Source: an uncultured Pseudomonadales bacterium
GTDB lineage: Bacteria; Pseudomonadota; Gammaproteobacteria; Pseudomonadales; Azotimanducaceae
Length of the DNA stretch: 46,000 bases
Reading direction: 5' to 3'
NCBI GenBank assembly: GCA_938017975.1
Contig: CALIKQ010000068.1
Span: 1-46,000 of the forward strand
Notes under the pieces: generated by a model
Seen by the model: the letters and a program-made list of their open reading frames with translations, nothing else
Database searches by the model: none
What the model was told of the DNA's origin: nothing
Translations under genes and position numbers: made by a program
Part shown: piece after piece, positions 10,114-18,601 of the stretch
How the letters are laid out: every line of letters begins with the position of its first letter
Numbering within the stretch: position 1 is the stretch's first letter

Positions 10114-10794
10114 ATGGGACAGATGCAAACATTGACCAGCGCAGATGGGCATACGTTTGAAGCGTATGAGGCGGCGCCTGTTGAAGGAAGCTCGACGCGT
10201 GTTGGTTCACTCGTTGTGATTCAGGAAATTTTTGGCGTGAATGCGCATATACGTGAAGTTGCAGACGGTTTTGCGGCAGCCGGCTATCGCGTTTTGGCTC
10301 CAGCGCTTTTCGATCGGGTCGAGCGGGGTGTGTCGCTGGGTTACTCTGGTGCGGATATGATGCAGGGAGTCGAGTTAGCCCGCGGTAAGCTCAAAAGAGA
10401 GGATGCCTTAAAGGATCTTCAGGCAACAATAGATGCTGCTGGAAGTTGGGGTCCTGTTGGAATCGTCGGTTATTGTTTCGGAGGGTTAATGAGTTGGCTA
10501 TCGGCGTGTGAGCTATCGGGCTTAAGCTGCGCGGTCAGCTACTATGGTGGGGGCGTGGCTGGAGAGCTTGATCGGCAACCGACGGTGCCGGTGATGTTTC
10601 ACTTTGCGGCGGAGGATGCGCATATCAGTCAGGACGATGTGGCATTGGTTCAAAAGGCGCAGCCAGAGTCGCCGCTGTTTGTTTATCCGGCTGATCATGG
10701 CTTCAATTGCAATCACCGAGCTACCTTTGATGAAGCTTCAGCGGAATCCGCGCTGGATCGGACCTTGGAATTTTTCAATGAACACCTCGGCTGA
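10114..10794 (+). CDS. Dienelactone hydrolase family protein
   Basis: A 226-residue alpha/beta hydrolase of the dienelactone hydrolase (DLH) family, cytoplasmic. The catalytic triad is visible: Cys121 in GYCFGG, Asp168 in AAEDAH and His195 in ADHGFN. Glu38 in IQEIFG corresponds to the residue that holds the cysteine in the resting enzyme. The stretch REVADGFAAAGYRVLAPALFDR is typical. Members hydrolyse dienelactones or other small esters; with no aromatic degradation genes nearby, the true substrate is unknown. ATG 10114 follows AGGAG at six bases. The 3' end overlaps the GST start by 17 bases, so the two form an operon. Confidence 0.88.
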   Translation: MGQMQTLTSADGHTFEAYEAAPVEGSSTRVGSLVVIQEIFGVNAHIREVADGFAAAGYRVLAPALFDRVERGVSLGYSGADMMQGVELARGKLKREDALKDLQATIDAAGSWGPVGIVGYCFGGLMSWLSACELSGLSCAVSYYGGGVAGELDRQPTVPVMFHFAAEDAHISQDDVALVQKAQPESPLFVYPADHGFNCNHRATFDEASAESALDRTLEFFNEHLG

Positions 10795-11473
10795 AGAAGA
10801 GGAATTCGAGCTTTATTTTTGGCCGACGCCAAACGGGTATAAAGTCTCGGTCCTGCTCGAAGAGATTGGTGCTCCGTATCGCTTGATGCCAGTCAATATA
10901 ACGACAGGAGAACAGCACTCACCAGACTTCGTGGCGAAATTTGCCAATCGAAAAATCCCGGGGTTGATTCATCATTACGCACAAGAATCTCCACCGAGGG
11001 CTCTGTTTGAGTCGGGTGCGATTTTGTTATATCTGGCGGAATGGTTCGGACGATTTTTGCCGGATGCAGTTGAAGAGCGCTGGCGATGCTTGCAATGGTT
11101 GTTTTGGCAGGTTGGTGGCTTAGGTCCGATGGCAGGCCAAAGTCATCACTTTAACTTGTACGCCCAAGAAAAAATCGAATACGCAATTGATCGATATCAC
11201 AATGAATGTCTGAAGCATTACCAGGTCTTAGAATTGCAACTACAAAAATCTGCTTTTTTAGCGGGCGATTATAGTATTGCTGATATTGCAATATTGGGGT
11301 GGGTATTCCGACACGAGCGTCATCAGGTGCATTTGGAAGACTTTCCTGCAGTGGCGTCTTGGTATCATGGTTTGATGGATCGAGCAGCAGTCAAGCGTGG
11401 GTTTGAAATTGGTGCCGATTTGATCCCGCTTGGTAACTTCAACTCAAGCTTGGCTAGAGAACAACTGTTTTGA
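10778..11473 (+). CDS. Glutathione S-transferase, Nu class (YghU/YfcG-like)
   Basis: A 231-residue glutathione transferase or disulfide-bond oxidoreductase. The N-terminal thioredoxin fold reads YFWPTPNGYKVSVLLEEIGAPY, with TPNGYK matching the glutathione-binding segment of YfcG/YghU, then NRKIPGLIH and LFESGAILLYLAE. The C-terminal helical domain has WLFWQVGGLGPMAGQSHHF, diagnostic for this class. The open frame extends upstream inside the hydrolase gene, but ATG 10778 is chosen because the conserved domain begins about 12 residues after it and the longer N-terminus shows no homology. It overlaps the hydrolase by 17 bases. A GSH-dependent peroxidase or disulfide reductase role fits with gor in the same region, by inference. 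Confidence 0.88.
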   Translation: MNTSAEEEEFELYFWPTPNGYKVSVLLEEIGAPYRLMPVNITTGEQHSPDFVAKFANRKIPGLIHHYAQESPPRALFESGAILLYLAEWFGRFLPDAVEERWRCLQWLFWQVGGLGPMAGQSHHFNLYAQEKIEYAIDRYHNECLKHYQVLELQLQKSAFLAGDYSIADIAILGWVFRHERHQVHLEDFPAVASWYHGLMDRAAVKRGFEIGADLIPLGNFNSSLAREQLF

Positions 11474-11480
11474 TCAAGGT

Positions 11481-11513
11481 CACTCTAAAGTTGCTAATCA
11501 CTCTAAAGTTGCT
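11481..11513. repeat. Tandem 15-base direct repeat
   Basis: CACTCTAAAGTTGCT occurs at 11481-11495 and again at 11499-11513, separated by AAT, just after the GST stop codon. It looks like a small local duplication; no further copies are seen nearby. Confidence 0.8.
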
Positions 11514-11526
11514 CATTAATGCAGAT

Positions 11527-11540
11527 ATACATAGATGTAT
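11527..11540. repeat. Perfect 14-base inverted repeat
   Basis: ATACAT-AG-ATGTAT is a perfect dyad with a two-base centre. It could be an operator for a dimeric regulator or a chance palindrome; nothing adjacent identifies a regulator. Confidence 0.4.
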
Positions 11541-12088
11541 GTCGGTCATCATTGATGGAGAAAGCGCTAAGGGAACTCCAGATGAAAGCCATCTGAGTTG
11601 GGCCTAGAGCATGTAATTGATGGCGTTTACGGCGCTGCCTTCACCGATATGGTGAGGGATTCAATGAGTGAGGCACTTGGCCACGGTTTGGCGGGCGCAA
11701 AGAAACAGGCTTCAAGGCAGCTTAAGAGTATCCGATCGCTTTGAGCTGTGGGCCGCCTGGCTTCAAATGAAAACGCTGTCAAAAACCTGAGACTGATACC
11801 CCCGAGCTCGCTGGCACTGCAGGGTTGTTCGTTAATGCGGAAATCTGGACGACCGTTTAAGCGGGAGGCAGTCACTGATCACTCGCTCGATGCGATGTAT
11901 CTCGGCCAGATGGCTGTTTTGAATTGATGAGTTGGTAAAGCATGACGGAGATGGTGTGCTAAAGCCTACGGGTTGATCTCTTCTAAGGATATAACCCTCA
12001 TGCTGGAGCGCCTGTGGCGATTAAGCAAATAAAGGCCTTCCTGGGCCAATTTACCCTTAAATTTAGTGGTCTATCTTCTGGGTGAAGC

Positions 12089-12115
12089 TTGACAAAGCCT
12101 GACTGCTTCTACATT
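12089..12115 (+). promoter_or_regulatory. Possible sigma70 promoter for the TonB-system operon
   Basis: A perfect -35 hexamer TTGACA (12089-12094) is followed after 15 bases by TACATT (12110-12115), a four-of-six -10. The spacing is short, so the assignment is tentative. It lies about 105 bases before the first gene of the operon and is the only consensus -35 noticed in the gap. Confidence 0.3.
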
Positions 12116-12219
12116 CTTCGTGAGTGGTCAATGTAGGCGCCGGTTCCAAAGGGGGAGGCCTAGCGTCGAGAGGCATTGGCTAAATAAGAACAGAGCAACA
12201 ATCCGAAATAGGTATGATC

Positions 12220-12996
12220 ATGAAACAACCAAAAATCAGGGCAGGACTGCTCGCAGTGCTGATGCTCTTAGCGTCAGTTGTGCAGGTGCAAACCGTCGTA
12301 GCACAGTCACTCGATGAAGTCTTAGGCGTTCGCGCTGTTACTACACAAGCTGGGAAACAGTCTCAACTTAAAATCGATGAGGTCAAAGACCAGACGCGAG
12401 ACTTGCTCACGCAGTACAAGCAAATCATGAAGGTTGTTGATGGTTTGAAAGTGTACAACCTCCAGCAAGAACGATTGATTCGAAGCCAGAACGAGGAACT
12501 TGCTGACCTCGAAGAATCTATTGACAGCGTCACCGTGATTGAGCGGCAAATCGGGCCACTCATTGAGCGCATGATTGATAACTTAGAGAATTTCGTGAGC
12601 CTTGATGTCCCATTCTTGATGTCAGAGCGCATCGAGCGTGTCGAATTTTTGAAAGATACGCTGGATCGCGCGGACGTGAGTGTTGCTGAAAAGTTCAGTC
12701 AAGTACTTCAGGCCTACCAGGTCGAAAATGCCTACGGATCCACAATCGAAGCGTATACCGATGTCATCGAGCTTGACGGAAAAACTCGCCAGGTGGATAT
12801 GCTGAAGTGGGGACGGGTTTCCTTAGTCTTTCAATCCCCGGACGGTGAAACTACAGGGGTTTGGGATAACGAAGCGCGTGATTGGGTCATCGTCGGTGAT
12901 GAATATAGAACAGGGGTTCGGGATGCACTTCGAATCGCTCGGAAGACCCAGACCCCAGACCTCGTTAAATTACCCGTTAAAGCGGCAGGAGAGTAA
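12220..12996 (+). CDS. DUF3450 family protein
   Basis: A 258-residue exported protein of the DUF3450 family. A signal peptide covers about residues 1-29 (MKQPKIRAGLLAVLMLLAS, then an Ala-Gln cleavage region). A long coiled-coil-like helix follows (about 35-110), and the C-terminal third contains WGRVSLVFQSPDGETTGVWD, the conserved strand region of the family. Its molecular role is not established, but it is regularly the first gene of TtpC-ExbB-ExbD-TonB-TPR clusters, so a periplasmic accessory role in energised uptake is likely. Two ATGs are possible (12214 and 12220). The second is preferred because ATAGG sits seven bases upstream of it. The next gene begins two bases after its stop. Confidence 0.85.
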   Translation: MKQPKIRAGLLAVLMLLASVVQVQTVVAQSLDEVLGVRAVTTQAGKQSQLKIDEVKDQTRDLLTQYKQIMKVVDGLKVYNLQQERLIRSQNEELADLEESIDSVTVIERQIGPLIERMIDNLENFVSLDVPFLMSERIERVEFLKDTLDRADVSVAEKFSQVLQAYQVENAYGSTIEAYTDVIELDGKTRQVDMLKWGRVSLVFQSPDGETTGVWDNEARDWVIVGDEYRTGVRDALRIARKTQTPDLVKLPVKAAGE

Positions 12997-12998
12997 GC

Positions 12999-14372
12999 AT
13001 GAAGAAGTTATTGATCAGTATTGCCCTCTCCACGATGTTGTTGGGTGCGCATTCGCAAGCCTTGAGTGAAGAAGTCGAGGCAAAGTCTTTGGCGGAATTG
13101 CTCCAGCTGGTGAAAGAAGGGAAGGTTGTCAACGCCCGTCTTAACGAGCGGCGCGAGCAGGAATTCCTTGCCGATAAGAGTCGTCAGCAAGGCGAAGTGC
13201 GAAAGGCCCAGCGCGAGCAAGCCAACGAGGAAGCGCGTTCTGAGCGTCTAGAGGCTCAGTTTGAAAAGAATGAACAGGATATTGCAGCAAAGCAGGAAAT
13301 CTTAGCCAAAAGGTTAGGCTCCTTGCGAGAGCTGTTTGGCGTGCTTCAGCAGGTTGCTGGAGACACCCAAGGCGTTTTCGAAGGATCTATTATCAGCGCT
13401 GAATTCCCAGGACGGGGTCAATGGCTCGGCGAATTTGCTCAATCGATGGGCAAGAGCTCCAAGCTTGCCACGATCGAAGAAATTGAAAGGCTGTGGTTCG
13501 AGCTCCAGCGGGAAATGACCGAATCTGCGAAAGTAAGCCGTTTTTCAGCTGAGATGATTAAGCTTGATGGCGAGAAAGTAACGCAAGAGGTTATTCGAAT
13601 CGGTTCGTACAACCTTATCAGCGGCGATGGATACGTGACATATGACATCGAAAATCAGCTCATCAAAGAGTTGCCAAAGCAGCCCGAGTCGCGTTTTGTG
13701 GACTCTACCCAGGCGCTGCTGGCCGCATCGTCCGGGTTTGTACCTTTTGGATTAGATCCAACGCGCGGACAACTTCTAGCACTGCAGATCCAAGTCCCGT
13801 CACTTGAAGAAAGGATTCACCAAGGCGGCATTCCTGGCTATGTAATCATTAGCTTAGGGATCATCGCTCTGATCATTGCAGTGGCAAAGTTTGTTTCACT
13901 GACATTGCTCGGTATGAGAGTGAATACGCAGGCGAAGAACGCTGGTACGCCATCTTCATCGAATCCTTTAGGCCGAATCGTTTCGGTTTATCAGGAAAAT
14001 AGCGATGTCGATTCAGAGACATTGCAACTTAAAATCGATGAAGCCATTTTGAAAGAGCAACCCGCAATTAATCGGTTTGTTGGTTTCATTAAGATCATCT
14101 CTATGGTCGCGCCTTTGCTCGGGCTCTTGGGTACGGTAATCGGTATGATCGTGACCTTCCAAGCAATTACGTTGTTCGGCACCGGCGATCCCAAGACCAT
14201 GGCAGGCGGTATCTCACAAGCTTTGATCACGACTGTTTTAGGTTTGACAGTCGCGATACCGACTGTTTTGTTGCACTATTTTGTGCACAGTCGCGCCCAG
14301 AGCATTATGCAGGTGCTAAATGAGCAAAGTGGTGGGCTAATTGCCGAGCACGCAGAGAAAGCGAGCAAGTAA
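12999..14372 (+). CDS. MotA/TolQ/ExbB proton channel protein with periplasmic coiled coil (TtpC-like)
   Basis: A 457-residue member of the TolQ/ExbB family with an N-terminal extension, like TtpC of Vibrio TonB2 systems. It has a signal peptide (1-22), a highly charged coiled coil (about 45-115), a periplasmic linker domain to about 275, then three membrane segments at about 279-303, 360-385 and 400-425. The last two carry the MotA/ExbB signature VAPLLGLLGTVIGMIVTFQAI, with GGISQALITTVLGLTVAIPTVLL. In Vibrio the corresponding protein is required with ExbB, ExbD and TonB for energy transfer to outer-membrane receptors; that role is transferred by homology. Start ATG has AGGAG seven bases upstream. 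It is tightly packed with its neighbours. Confidence 0.9.
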   Translation: MKKLLISIALSTMLLGAHSQALSEEVEAKSLAELLQLVKEGKVVNARLNERREQEFLADKSRQQGEVRKAQREQANEEARSERLEAQFEKNEQDIAAKQEILAKRLGSLRELFGVLQQVAGDTQGVFEGSIISAEFPGRGQWLGEFAQSMGKSSKLATIEEIERLWFELQREMTESAKVSRFSAEMIKLDGEKVTQEVIRIGSYNLISGDGYVTYDIENQLIKELPKQPESRFVDSTQALLAASSGFVPFGLDPTRGQLLALQIQVPSLEERIHQGGIPGYVIISLGIIALIIAVAKFVSLTLLGMRVNTQAKNAGTPSSSNPLGRIVSVYQENSDVDSETLQLKIDEAILKEQPAINRFVGFIKIISMVAPLLGLLGTVIGMIVTFQAITLFGTGDPKTMAGGISQALITTVLGLTVAIPTVLLHYFVHSRAQSIMQVLNEQSGGLIAEHAEKASK

Positions 14373-14374
14373 TT

Positions 14375-14890
14375 GTGGAACCATTCTTTGTAGCAATTAG
14401 AACCTTCATGGAGGCCGGTGGGGACGTCTTGTACCTCATCGCCGGAGCGACATTTTTAATGTGGGCGATCGTGTGTGAGCGTTTTATGTTCATCAGGTCC
14501 GAGCACAAGAAGGATGTTAGTGACGCATTGACCTACTGGGAAAGTCGTGCTGAGAGAAATTCTTGGCACTCCCGAATGATTCGAGAACGACTGATTTCCG
14601 AAGTCAATGAGCGCTTGCGCGTGAACATGGGGTTGATCAAAACGTTGATTGCTTTGTTGCCGCTACTGGGCTTGCTCGGCACTGTGACGGGCATGGTTCA
14701 GGTTTTTGAAGCAATGACATATTCGGGTGGAAACGCGCGGTCAATGGCAGCAGGGGTCTCTGCGGCAACAATCCCAACGATGTCGGGTATGGTAGCGACG
14801 CTGTCGGGCGTTCTTGCCAATTCCTTTTTGACCAGCAAAGTTGACACTGAAGCAATATTTTTGGAAGACACGTTGACAATGGATCATTGA
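14375..14890 (+). CDS. exbB: ExbB-type biopolymer transport protein
   Basis: A 171-residue inner-membrane ExbB/TolQ protein. The first membrane helix is at about 17-35 (GGDVLYLIAGATFLMWAIV), and the paired helices at about 85-110 and 130-155 carry LLPLLGLLGTVTGMVQVFE and ATIPTMSGMVATLSGV, the MotA/TolQ/ExbB core. It forms the proton channel with ExbD and powers TonB. The start is GTG two bases after the upstream stop, with only a weak ribosome site, so translation probably depends on coupling. The operon therefore has two different ExbB-family subunits, the long TtpC-like one and this short one, as in TonB2 systems. Confidence 0.92.
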   Translation: MEPFFVAIRTFMEAGGDVLYLIAGATFLMWAIVCERFMFIRSEHKKDVSDALTYWESRAERNSWHSRMIRERLISEVNERLRVNMGLIKTLIALLPLLGLLGTVTGMVQVFEAMTYSGGNARSMAAGVSAATIPTMSGMVATLSGVLANSFLTSKVDTEAIFLEDTLTMDH

Positions 14891-14927
14891 TCCGGACGGT
14901 GCGTTCTCCACTCATAAAGAGACCAAG

Positions 14928-15326
14928 ATGCGAAGAAAGATAGCCCAAGATGATGAGAAAGTTGCTGATCTGACACCGATGTTAGACGTAGTTTTTATCA
15001 TGCTAATATTTTTTATTGTGACAGCAACCTTCATTAAGGAAACTGGCGTCGAAGTGAATCGACCCGACACTAAGACAGCTGAAATGAAGAAGACGGTCTC
15101 TTTGCTTGTAGGCGTTGGGCCCGATAGCGGTATATGGATTGATAAGAAGAAAGTGGATGTCCGCAATGTTCGTCCACTGATGGAACGCCTGCATGCTGAG
15201 AATCCCCAGGGTGGACTTGTGATTCAGGCGGATTCAATTTCAAAGGTCGAAAAAGTCCTCGCTATTATGGATTCCGCTCGCCAAATTGGCATTACGCAAG
15301 TCGCTATTGCGTCTGAAGAGAACTAA
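14928..15326 (+). CDS. exbD: ExbD-type biopolymer transport protein
   Basis: A 132-residue single-pass inner-membrane protein of the ExbD/TolR family. The membrane helix at about 17-40 begins DLTPMLDVVFIMLIFFIV. Asp20 is at the conserved proton-binding position. The remainder is the periplasmic ExbD domain, ending with the VEKVLAIMDSARQIGITQVAIAS strand-helix pattern. It works with ExbB to transmit proton motive force to TonB. ATG 14928 has AAGAG about six bases upstream. It sits 37 bases after exbB and 11 bases before tonB. Confidence 0.93.
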   Translation: MRRKIAQDDEKVADLTPMLDVVFIMLIFFIVTATFIKETGVEVNRPDTKTAEMKKTVSLLVGVGPDSGIWIDKKKVDVRNVRPLMERLHAENPQGGLVIQADSISKVEKVLAIMDSARQIGITQVAIASEEN

Positions 15327-15337
15327 GAGGTTAATTT

Positions 15338-15994
15338 ATGATGGTAGCGATTCGAGTCGGTCTCTCTGCGATTGTCGGTGTAGTCGTGACAATGGGGCTC
15401 TTTTATCTGATGCAATATCTTATTCAAGGTGCTGATAAAGCCTTGACCGACGATAAGATCGGCAACCTAGTGGACTTCGTTCGGGTTAAGCAAGAGCAAG
15501 AGCTAGAGACTAAGCAGCGCAAGCCCAAAAAGCCACCACCTCCCGATGAACCACCTCCTGATGTTCCTCCGCAGAATTTTAACGTTGCCGTTGATAACGC
15601 TGGTTTTAGTATGTCCAACGTTGACCTGTCTGTGAATGTGGACGTCGGTGGCGGCGGTTTTGGTATCAGCGATGGAGAGTATCTTCCTATTGTGAAAGTC
15701 CAGCCGCAGTATCCTCGTAGAGCCCTGTCCCGTGGGCTTGCAGGTTACGTAATTGTAGAGTTCACGGTGACCGAGCAGGGCACGGTTAAAGATCCAATCG
15801 TTGTCGAGACGTGCGGGCATATTCCCAATCCCCGTGCGCCTAAAGATTGCGTGGATAGTCCGAATAGTGTTTTCAATTCTGCAGCCATCAAGGCCGCTTT
15901 GAAATTTAAATACAAGCCGAAAGTGATCGACGGTGTGCCCATTCAGGCTGCGGGCGTTCAAAACAAAATCACTTTTGAATTGGCTGATTCTTAA
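15338..15994 (+). CDS. tonB: TonB family energy transducer
   Basis: A 218-residue TonB protein. It has an N-terminal membrane anchor (about 8-28), a short proline-rich spacer (62-78, PKKPPPPDEPPPDVPP), and a C-terminal TonB domain (about 115-216) with VKVQPQYPRRALSRGLAGYVIVEF. The spacer is short, as in TonB2-type proteins that need a TtpC partner. The C-terminal domain has an insertion with two cysteines (Cys159 and Cys171, in ETCGHIPNPRAPKDC) that could form a periplasmic disulfide. AGAGG lies seven bases before ATG 15338. The stop overlaps the first possible ATG of the next frame by one base. Confidence 0.93.
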   Translation: MMVAIRVGLSAIVGVVVTMGLFYLMQYLIQGADKALTDDKIGNLVDFVRVKQEQELETKQRKPKKPPPPDEPPPDVPPQNFNVAVDNAGFSMSNVDLSVNVDVGGGGFGISDGEYLPIVKVQPQYPRRALSRGLAGYVIVEFTVTEQGTVKDPIVVETCGHIPNPRAPKDCVDSPNSVFNSAAIKAALKFKYKPKVIDGVPIQAAGVQNKITFELADS

Positions 15995-16008
15995 TGAGGA
16001 GCTCAGAT

Positions 16009-17355
16009 ATGCAAGGTGCTCAAAAATTGTTCAGAACATCGATATGTCTGGTGGTTCTTCTCGCGTTTAACGTGGCCGGGATCCAGATCGCGATGGCAGC
16101 CGATGAGAAGAAAAAGCCGCGTCGAGTGCCTGCGATCTCTCAAAGCCTTTATAAGCAAATGTCTGAAGCGCAGATTATGATCGATCCCGACTCGATGCCG
16201 AGAGAGGAAGGGGAGCCGGCGCCGATCCCCAAGGGTACTCCGCAAGACGGGATCAATAAGCTGCTAGAAATGACGCAGCGAAAAAAATTGAATTCGAATG
16301 AGTTGTCCCAGTTGTGGAACTTGCTGGCTTTCGGATATTACACGCTAGAGAATGTGCCCCGAACGATATACGCCTATGAGCAGGTGGTGGCAGCAGGCAA
16401 GGTGGGTATCATTACCGAGGCCCTTGAAAAAAACGCGCTGCGGGCTCTTTTCCAATTAAATTACTCCATCGAGAAATATCGAGAGGCACTCAGTTACATC
16501 AAGCAGTGGGAGACTTTAAATGGGGGTCCTGACGCCGCCGTAAGCTATTTGAAGGCAACTGCTAACTATCAGCTAGAAGACTACAGACAAGCGCTTAAAT
16601 GGGCGATTGAGGTAGAGGATATCGTCAAGGCTGAAAGTCGGGAGATGAAGGAGAACTGGCTGTATCTGCAGGTGGTGCTCTATAACGAGCTGGAAGATAT
16701 GGACAATGTCATTCGGGTCCTAGAGCGTATGGTGGTTGACTTCCCAAAGAAGCAATACTGGATGCACTTGGCAGGTATGTATACCGAGAAGGAATGGGAT
16801 GACCGTTCACTGTCTGCATACTATGCGATCTACGCTCAGGGGATGTTCAGCAAAGATTCTGAGGTCGTAATGTTGTCCCAGAGATTGCTCAATGCTGAGG
16901 TGCCTTATGAGGCAGCATCGGTGCTTGAGCGAGGTTTGAAAGACAAGATCGTTGAGCCGAACGAAAAGAATCTTCGGTTACTCGCAACCTGTTACACACT
17001 CTCGCAAGATATGGGCAAGGCAATTGATGCATGGGAGCGCGCCAGTCAATACGCTGAGGACGGAGAAATCTTCTATCGATTAGCGCAGGCGCTGGCGCAA
17101 GAGGATCGGCATAAGGAAGCTGTTGGCGCCTATGATAAAGCGCTCGAGGATAAAGATCTAAAATCCGCTTCAGATGCGCATTTCTGGCTAGCCATATCGC
17201 ATATGTCCCTAGAGAATTGGGATCAAGCTTCAAAATCATTTCGCTCTGCAGCCAAGCTAGACAAGAAGTTGGCTAAGCAGACGCGCCAGTATATCCGCTA
17301 TATCGCGGGCGAAAAGAAGCGGCAAGCAGCTCTGAAAGAGATGTTAGAGTCCTAG
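16009..17355 (+). CDS. TonB-system TPR repeat protein
   Basis: A 448-residue exported protein built of tetratricopeptide-like helix pairs. Signal peptide about 1-30 (hydrophobic SICLVVLLAFNVAGIQIAMA). Helical repeats run from about residue 80 to the end. The clearest is near the C-terminus: DGEIFYRLAQALAQEDRHKEAVGAYDKALED, then SDAHFWLAISHMSLENWDQASKSFRSAAKL. An upstream ATG at 15994 is in frame, but ATG 16009 is chosen: GAGGAG lies seven bases before it and the signal peptide then starts correctly. It is the last gene of the TonB operon and is followed by a strong terminator. The role is inferred from conserved company in TonB2 clusters; it may organise the periplasmic side of the complex. 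Confidence 0.88.
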   Translation: MQGAQKLFRTSICLVVLLAFNVAGIQIAMAADEKKKPRRVPAISQSLYKQMSEAQIMIDPDSMPREEGEPAPIPKGTPQDGINKLLEMTQRKKLNSNELSQLWNLLAFGYYTLENVPRTIYAYEQVVAAGKVGIITEALEKNALRALFQLNYSIEKYREALSYIKQWETLNGGPDAAVSYLKATANYQLEDYRQALKWAIEVEDIVKAESREMKENWLYLQVVLYNELEDMDNVIRVLERMVVDFPKKQYWMHLAGMYTEKEWDDRSLSAYYAIYAQGMFSKDSEVVMLSQRLLNAEVPYEAASVLERGLKDKIVEPNEKNLRLLATCYTLSQDMGKAIDAWERASQYAEDGEIFYRLAQALAQEDRHKEAVGAYDKALEDKDLKSASDAHFWLAISHMSLENWDQASKSFRSAAKLDKKLAKQTRQYIRYIAGEKKRQAALKEMLES

Positions 17356-17386
17356 CGCCAAAGCATTCAGTTTGATGCATCTTAAG

Positions 17387-17413
17387 ACGGCCTCATTGGG
17401 GCCGTTTTTTTTT
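17387..17413 (+). terminator. Rho-independent terminator of the TonB-system operon
   Basis: Stem ACGGCC (17387-17392), seven-base loop, GGCCGT (17400-17405), then nine Ts (17405-17413). It lies about 30 bases after the TPR gene stop. Confidence 0.92.
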
Positions 17414-17599
17414 GGCTGTTTTCAAATCAGATTTCCTTCTGCGCTTGGTGATTAGACTCAGGTCTAGGGCAGCGCGGAGCGCGATAACTCAAGCGGACGT
17501 CTCTGGTACGATCTTGATTCGATTGCGCTACGGAACGCATCACAGACGCAGATTCCTAATGCTTTAAGGCCCTGAGGTACTGACAACTGAGAACGGGTT

Positions 17600-18601
17600 T
17601 TAGCGCTTAGAGGGTAATTTGGAGATGTCAGTGATACCGTGAGTCACTAAGCAATATTGTCTCCATAAGTTATCCATAGCAACGTCGGTTGACGCTTGGT
17701 TTCGAACTGAACAATCTGGCTCTTCTAAGTGACGACAGTTGGTAAATTTACAGTGCCTGGCGAGATCAAGGAGGTTTCGATACCTGACTTGAAGTTGCGC
17801 TTCATCGTACCAAATTTGTGCTTCTCGCATCCCAGGCGTGTCGATGATGAGCCCGCCGCTACCAGGCAAAACGCAGAGTTCACGATGGGTTGTTGTGTGT
17901 CGGCCTTTGTCATCAAATGCCCTGACTTCTCGAGTGATCATCTGATCAAAGCCCAAAAGCTGATTGACCAGAGTTGATTTACCGACCCCAGAGGACCCGA
18001 TTAAAGCGGCGCATTGTCCTGATTTTAGATGCGCGAGCGGGGCAGCAAGTGTGGAGGCGCTATGCATATTGACGGGGTAGACCGGCGTCCCGCACAAGAT
18101 GGGTTCGAGTAACTTGAGTTTTTCTGGTAATTGATCGATTAAGTCGGCTTTGCTCAGTAGTAGCACAGCAGGGAGACCGCAGCTCCAGGCCATTGATAAA
18201 AATCGTTGAATTCGATTTGGATTGAAATTCTGGTCTAGTCCAGAGACCACAAAAACCAAGTCAGGGTTGGCTACCAGCACCTGCTCGAATGGCGCGTCCC
18301 CTGCGGCGCGCCTTGATAACTTGGAATATCTCGGCAGTAGCGCTTTAATTGAGGGCAGCTCGGATTCTGCTAAGGTGCGATCGATTTCGACCCAATCACC
18401 CACGGCGGGTATGAGATTTTCATTCTTTTGGGAAAGACGGTTTTTCTGATTCAGAACTGCTCTGATAGGCCCTTCCTCGGTCAAGACAGTGACGCGCTGA
18501 CGATCCTGCCGGCTGACTCGTCCCAACATCACGTGCTTTGTCAACTCGTAGCCTCTGGTCATCAACGCTTGCACACCAAGCTGATTTAGTTGATCACTCA
18601 T
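17600..18601 (-). CDS. rsgA: Small ribosomal subunit biogenesis GTPase RsgA
   Basis: A 333-residue circularly permuted GTPase that matures the 30S subunit. The G motifs appear in the permuted order: G4 SKADL (150-154), G1 GSSGVGKST (202-210), a Thr-rich switch RHTTTHREL (about 234-242) and G3 DTPG (254-257). A zinc-binding C-terminus follows, with Cys284, Cys289, His291 and Cys297. The N-terminal OB-fold region is about 25-100. The ATG overlaps the stop of the tctA gene by eight bases, so rsgA is read as the last member of the serC-tctCBA transcript. This is an unusual neighbourhood for a ribosome-assembly gene. No T-rich terminator was found after it. Confidence 0.95.
   Translation of the reverse strand: MSDQLNQLGVQALMTRGYELTKHVMLGRVSRQDRQRVTVLTEEGPIRAVLNQKNRLSQKNENLIPAVGDWVEIDRTLAESELPSIKALLPRYSKLSRRAAGDAPFEQVLVANPDLVFVVSGLDQNFNPNRIQRFLSMAWSCGLPAVLLLSKADLIDQLPEKLKLLEPILCGTPVYPVNMHSASTLAAPLAHLKSGQCAALIGSSGVGKSTLVNQLLGFDQMITREVRAFDDKGRHTTTHRELCVLPGSGGLIIDTPGMREAQIWYDEAQLQVRYRNLLDLARHCKFTNCRHLEEPDCSVRNQASTDVAMDNLWRQYCLVTHGITDISKLPSKR

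Larger units (their letters stand above)
11474..12219. other. Gene-poor gap, possibly decayed coding sequence
   Basis: About 745 bases without a supported gene, long for this compact window. Three small items lie in it and are listed separately: a tandem 15-base repeat, a 14-base palindrome and a possible promoter. On the + strand, 11617-11745 reads as an amino-acid-like frame (containing MSEALGHGLAGAKKQ) that ends in a stop, and the adjacent frame is open from about 11743 to 11925. This could be the remains of a frameshifted gene, but no family is recognised. The antisense frame at 11627-11875 has no recognisable sequence either. Confidence 0.4.

Noticed and set aside
10604-10777. Longer N-terminus for the GST
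   Set aside because: The extra 58 codons lie out of frame inside the hydrolase gene and show no GST homology; ATG 10778 begins the family domain.
11627-11875. 82-codon minus-strand frame in the gap
   Set aside because: No recognisable motif and no ribosome site; equally open frames occur on the other strand.
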